NCBI GenBank assembly: GCA_021161055.1
Contig: JAGHBI010000076.1
Location: forward strand, 1-24,625
DNA length: 24,625 nucleotides
Direction of reading: 5' to 3'
Source of the DNA: Candidatus Iainarchaeum sp.
GTDB lineage: Archaea > Iainarchaeota > Iainarchaeia > Iainarchaeales > DTGL01
Shown here in pieces: positions 21,677 through 24,625 of this stretch. A program made the translations under genes and the position numbers. Under the pieces are notes generated by a model that did no database searches, was not told the DNA's origin, and saw only the letters and a program-made list of their open reading frames with translations. Positions within the stretch are counted from its first letter, which is position 1; every line of letters starts with the position of its first letter.

Positions 21677-24625
21677 CACTTGCACCTGATTGCTGCCTGC
21701 GCTGCCGCTAGCCTTGCAATTGGAACTCTGTATGGAGAGCAGCTTACATAGTCTAAACCAACCTTGTGGCAAAACTCTATGCTTTGCGGATTGCCGCCGT
21801 GCTCGCCGCAGATGCCAAGCTCAATCTCTTTGTTGGCTCTTCTCCCTTTTGTTATTGCGATTTTCATAAGGGAACCAACGCCCTTAGTATCTAGCTGTGC
21901 AAATGGATTTGCCTCGAGAATTCCCCGCTCTATATACTGTGGCAGGAACTTTGCTTCTGCATCATCTCGTGAGAAGCCAAATGTTGTCTGTGTAAGGTCG
22001 TTTGTGCCAAATGAGAAAAAGTCTGCATGCTTTGCAATTTCATCTGCAACAACACAAGCTCTTGGAAGCTCTATCATCGTGCCTACTTTGTACCTTACCT
22101 TTACACCCTCACGCTCCATCACTTCGCTAGCTTTTCTTTCCACAAGTTCGCGCATGAGTTTAAGCTCTTTTGCAATGCCAACAAGTGGTATCATTATCTG
22201 CAGCTTTACCCTATATCCTTCTCTCATCGCCTTTATCGCTGCCTCAATTATTGCCTGCACCTGCATCTCATATATTTCTGGGAACGTTAGGCCTAGGCGC
22301 ACACCTCTATGGCCTAGCATCGGGTTTGCTTCAGAAAGCATGCGCGCTTTCTCAAGCAAGAATGCCTTTTCTTCAAGCTCCTTCAATGTTATCTTTTTCT
22401 TGCACTGCTCGCACTCAAGTTTTCTTATTTCCTCAAGAAGTGCTTCTTTATTCGGCAGGAACTCGTGCAATGGCGGATCTAAAAGCCTTATAATCACCGG
22501 CAAGCCATTCATTATCTTAAACAGTTCATAGAAGTCTTTTCTCTGCATAGGTAATAGCTTGTTCAAAGCTTTCTTGCGCTCTTTTTCGTTAGCAGCCATT
22601 ATCATCTTATGCACTATTGGCACGCGTTCCTTTGCCATAAACATGTGCTCTGTTCTGCAAAGACCAATACCTTCCGCTCCAAACTCGCGAGCTTTGGCTG
22701 CATCAACCGGATTATCTGCATTTGTCTTGACGCCAAGCTTCCTTATACCATCAGCCCACTTGAGCAATGTTTTTAGGTGTGTGCTCATCGAAGGCTCTAT
22801 CATCGGTGCCTGCCCCAATATAACGCTTCCTGTGTTGCCATCTATTGTAATCCAGTCGAATTCCTTCACTACAATGTCGCCAACTTTGAATATCTTTTTA
22901 TCCAGATCTATCTGTATCGCTTCGCAGCCAGCGACGCAAGGCTTGCCCATTCCCCTTGCCACAACTGCAGCATGCGAATTTGAAACAAGAACAGGAGTGT
23001 ATCTTGATGAGAAAATTATGAAATTTTTATCGAGTTCTTCCTCCGCATCCACTTCAAAGTTATATACATAAGTAACGCCTTTATGAGAAACCTCCCTTAC
23101 CCTATACATTCGTAGATCAGATTCTAAAATACGTTTAAGCAAAGCCTTGGTCTCACCTGCACAAAATGGAAGATAATCTTTAGCTAGAACATCTGCACTA
23201 ACCATCAGATTTCTTCCAATCATCTGCTTAGTTCGACCATTGTTGCTTATGCGCCTTGCCGGGTTTGGAAGAACATCCCGTATTGAAAAGAGTTTCGAGC
23301 CATACTTTCTTTTTTTCACATCAAAGGAAATTTTTGCAGAATGTTCAATGATGTCTTCCAACCGTTCTACAATCTGAATATTATAAATACCTCTATTTGT
23401 AGTAACCTGCGGCACTATCCCAAGCCTAAGACAGCAAACCACAATGCTCCTGAGCAATTCCTCACTTGCTACATATAGCTGTATTCTATTGTTGTTAAAG
23501 GACCCGTCCCCATCCAATACGCCTGCAAGAAATTCAAGAGAGGAAATTTCATCTAACGTTAATACCCACTGCACAAGGTTATTCTTAATTGTGTGCAATA
23601 CCTGTGCTGGTTTCCTTTTGAAGCATATGAGATCCAAAACTTGACCGCACACAGTTCGTCCACCTATAGAAGCTTTCGTTGTCCTTGTTCTAGAATAAGT
23701 GAATGGTTCTCCAAATGCCGCTTTGAAAGTATCTTTCACCTTTTGGATGATTTCTTTTTTCCTTCCTTCTTCCTTTTGAATAAATGTTATGCTACCTTTA
23801 GTTTCTTTTAAATTTATATAACCATCCGTAAGGATAATTCCAGCAACATAAGCCAACTCAGGGCAGTGTTCGCGGGTTATCGGTGGGATATTATCTATAA
23901 GGCAAAGGAAGCCGTTCTTCTTGGTAACCTCTTCAATAGGTTTTTTCTTTAAGATACCATTTTCAAATACAACAAGCTTATGGTCTGGTGTAATCGTAAT
24001 GGTATTTCCTTTAGCTCTGCCTGTTTGGGACAGCTCAAATTCTACTGCATCTGCCATTCTGCAGCCGGCCGCTATTATGTTTCTCCAAACAGTTTTCATC
24101 TTCTTTGTATCAAAAGAAAGTATCTTGAATCTCTCCCCCTTTGCAATCCTCCTAAATAGCTCTTCTGCAGAGAGAAAGCCCTTATTGGTGAGAATCAGGG
24201 TTTTCCCTGCAACACACGTCATTCCACCTCGCGAAGTGAGCACGCCCTGAGAGGCTATAACTCCATGTATGTCCTCTGGCGTTGTTTCAGGTCTTACAAG
24301 CAGAACCTTTTCCCCCTCATTTGCCATCGCTTCGGCAACATCCGCATCAAATACAACTTTGCCGCAAGCAGCGCCTGGACTTGCTGGCAGACCCTTTGCT
24401 ATTATCTCAACATCCGCTGTTGGGTCTATCTGCTTGTGGAGAAGCTGGTTTATCTGCTCCGGCGTAACGCGCATTATAGCCTCTTCTTTATCTATAAGAC
24501 CTTCCTTGGCCATCTCAACAGCTATGCGCACCGCAGCCATTGCTGTGCGCTTTCCTGTGCGTGTTTGGAGCATATAAAGCTTGCCGTTCTCTATTGTAAA
24601 TTCAAAGTCCTGCATATCCTTATAA
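21676..24625 (-). CDS. ppdK: pyruvate phosphate dikinase with an intein (5' part beyond window edge)
   Basis: The frame stays open to the right edge; the codons before Met at 24615 read YKD, as expected inside PPDK just ahead of MQDFEFTIE, so the true start lies outside. PPDK interconverts pyruvate, ATP and phosphate with PEP, AMP and diphosphate. The visible part has the end of the ATP-grasp domain (GKLYMLQTRTGKRT), the swivelling phosphohistidine domain (TSRGGMT...SHAAVVARGMGKPCVAG), and the PEP-binding barrel with GLCRTEHMFM, SFGTNDLTQTTFGF and the catalytic ICGEHGG. A 413-residue intein splits the phosphohistidine motif between Thr and Ser. After splicing, 566 host residues remain in the window. 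The C-terminal motifs favour PPDK over PEP synthase. Confidence 0.93.
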   Translation of the reverse strand, partial: YKDMQDFEFTIENGKLYMLQTRTGKRTAMAAVRIAVEMAKEGLIDKEEAIMRVTPEQINQLLHKQIDPTADVEIIAKGLPASPGAACGKVVFDADVAEAMANEGEKVLLVRPETTPEDIHGVIASQGVLTSRGGMTCVAGKTLILTNKGFLSAEELFRRIAKGERFKILSFDTKKMKTVWRNIIAAGCRMADAVEFELSQTGRAKGNTITITPDHKLVVFENGILKKKPIEEVTKKNGFLCLIDNIPPITREHCPELAYVAGIILTDGYINLKETKGSITFIQKEEGRKKEIIQKVKDTFKAAFGEPFTYSRTRTTKASIGGRTVCGQVLDLICFKRKPAQVLHTIKNNLVQWVLTLDEISSLEFLAGVLDGDGSFNNNRIQLYVASEELLRSIVVCCLRLGIVPQVTTNRGIYNIQIVERLEDIIEHSAKISFDVKKRKYGSKLFSIRDVLPNPARRISNNGRTKQMIGRNLMVSADVLAKDYLPFCAGETKALLKRILESDLRMYRVREVSHKGVTYVYNFEVDAEEELDKNFIIFSSRYTPVLVSNSHAAVVARGMGKPCVAGCEAIQIDLDKKIFKVGDIVVKEFDWITIDGNTGSVILGQAPMIEPSMSTHLKTLLKWADGIRKLGVKTNADNPVDAAKAREFGAEGIGLCRTEHMFMAKERVPIVHKMIMAANEKERKKALNKLLPMQRKDFYELFKIMNGLPVIIRLLDPPLHEFLPNKEALLEEIRKLECEQCKKKITLKELEEKAFLLEKARMLSEANPMLGHRGVRLGLTFPEIYEMQVQAIIEAAIKAMREGYRVKLQIMIPLVGIAKELKLMRELVERKASEVMEREGVKVRYKVGTMIELPRACVVADEIAKHADFFSFGTNDLTQTTFGFSRDDAEAKFLPQYIERGILEANPFAQLDTKGVGSLMKIAITKGRRANKEIELGICGEHGGNPQSIEFCHKVGLDYVSCSPYRVPIARLAAAQAAIRCK
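22978..24216 (-). mobile_element. LAGLIDADG intein inserted at the PPDK phosphohistidine motif
   Basis: The 413-residue insert starts at Cys1 (CVAGKTLILTNKGF, block A), has block B TITITPDHKL with His79, and then a two-motif homing endonuclease: LAYVAGIILTDGYI (intein residues 121-134) and LEFLAGVLDGDGSF (227-240), both with the catalytic acidic residue. Block F is VTYVYNFEVD and the insert ends TPVLVSN followed by host Ser+1. Cys1, the block B His, the terminal Asn and Ser+1 fit a class 1 splicing mechanism. The penultimate residue is Ser where most inteins have His. The host block before and after joins exactly to the conserved GGMT-SHAAVV. The endonuclease looks intact, so the element may still be mobile. 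Confidence 0.92.

Noticed and set aside
21764..22531. Long plus-strand open frame (255 codons) antisense to PPDK
   Set aside because: It is Ser/Leu/Phe-rich low-quality sequence lying wholly opposite a well-conserved PPDK barrel domain; it is a shadow of that gene.
1..24625. CRISPR array, tRNA or rRNA genes
   Set aside because: No regularly spaced repeats, no tRNA cloverleaf with a recognisable T-loop, and no rRNA-like conserved stretches were found on reading through; all space is taken by protein genes or short spacers.

Overview
The window reads as a compact archaeal chromosome segment. Support comes from archaeal-type genes (Pus10, archaemetzincin, a RecJ/GAN-like DHH nuclease, a XerA-type recombinase, archaeal-looking phosphoglycerate kinase). 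Further support is TATA-like boxes about 27 nt upstream of many start codons (leaderless mRNAs) and GGTGA-type ribosome binding sites on operon-internal genes. Several metabolic enzymes look bacterial (GAPDH, CoaD, CoaE) and one looks eukaryotic (a GT3 glycogen synthase). Such a mosaic would suit a DPANN-like lineage, but that placement is inference. No rRNA, tRNA or CRISPR array was seen, and no gene-free stretch exceeds about 175 bases.

Layout. 1-359: the 3' end of a DDE transposase cut by the window edge. 444-1274: XerA-type tyrosine recombinase. 1301-7446: a storage-polysaccharide block with a GDE_C debranching enzyme, GT3 glycogen synthase, GH57 amylase-type hydrolase and a GT4/GT5-like glucosyltransferase. 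7542-9771: GAPDH-PGK operon. 9834-12184: GalT and a phosphohexomutase, which could link UDP-glucose and glucose-1-phosphate to the glycogen block. 12219-13884: tight operon of a Nudix hydrolase, a DUF72 protein and archaemetzincin. 13924-15488: two divergent genes of unknown function, one a transglutaminase fold without its catalytic Cys and His, the other helical and coiled-coil. 15485-16554: bacterial-type CoaE-CoaD. 16681-16740: a candidate 60-nt three-way-junction RNA with its own TATA-like box. 16728-18032: a long coiled-coil protein. 18150-19544: DHH nuclease. 19582-20640: polyprenyl diphosphate synthase. 20637-21644: Pus10. 21676-right edge: pyruvate phosphate dikinase interrupted by a 413-residue LAGLIDADG intein.

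How the genes fit together. PPDK, GAPDH, PGK and the phosphohexomutase outline a pyruvate-to-hexose-phosphate route. GalT and the hexomutase can supply activated glucose, the GT3 and GT4/5 enzymes can build a glucan, and the debranching enzyme and GH57 hydrolase can remodel or degrade it. No ADP-glucose pyrophosphorylase lies in the window, and GT3 enzymes typically use UDP-glucose.

The observations most worth a second look are the structured RNA at 16681-16740, the intein beside the PPDK phosphohistidine with a Ser in place of the usual penultimate His, the GT3 synthase that keeps most of the glucose-6-phosphate-sensing arginine helix, the bacterial CoaDE pair, the 4-base stop-codon overlap in all three close-set convergent gene pairs, and an apparent excess of the palindrome GCATGC.
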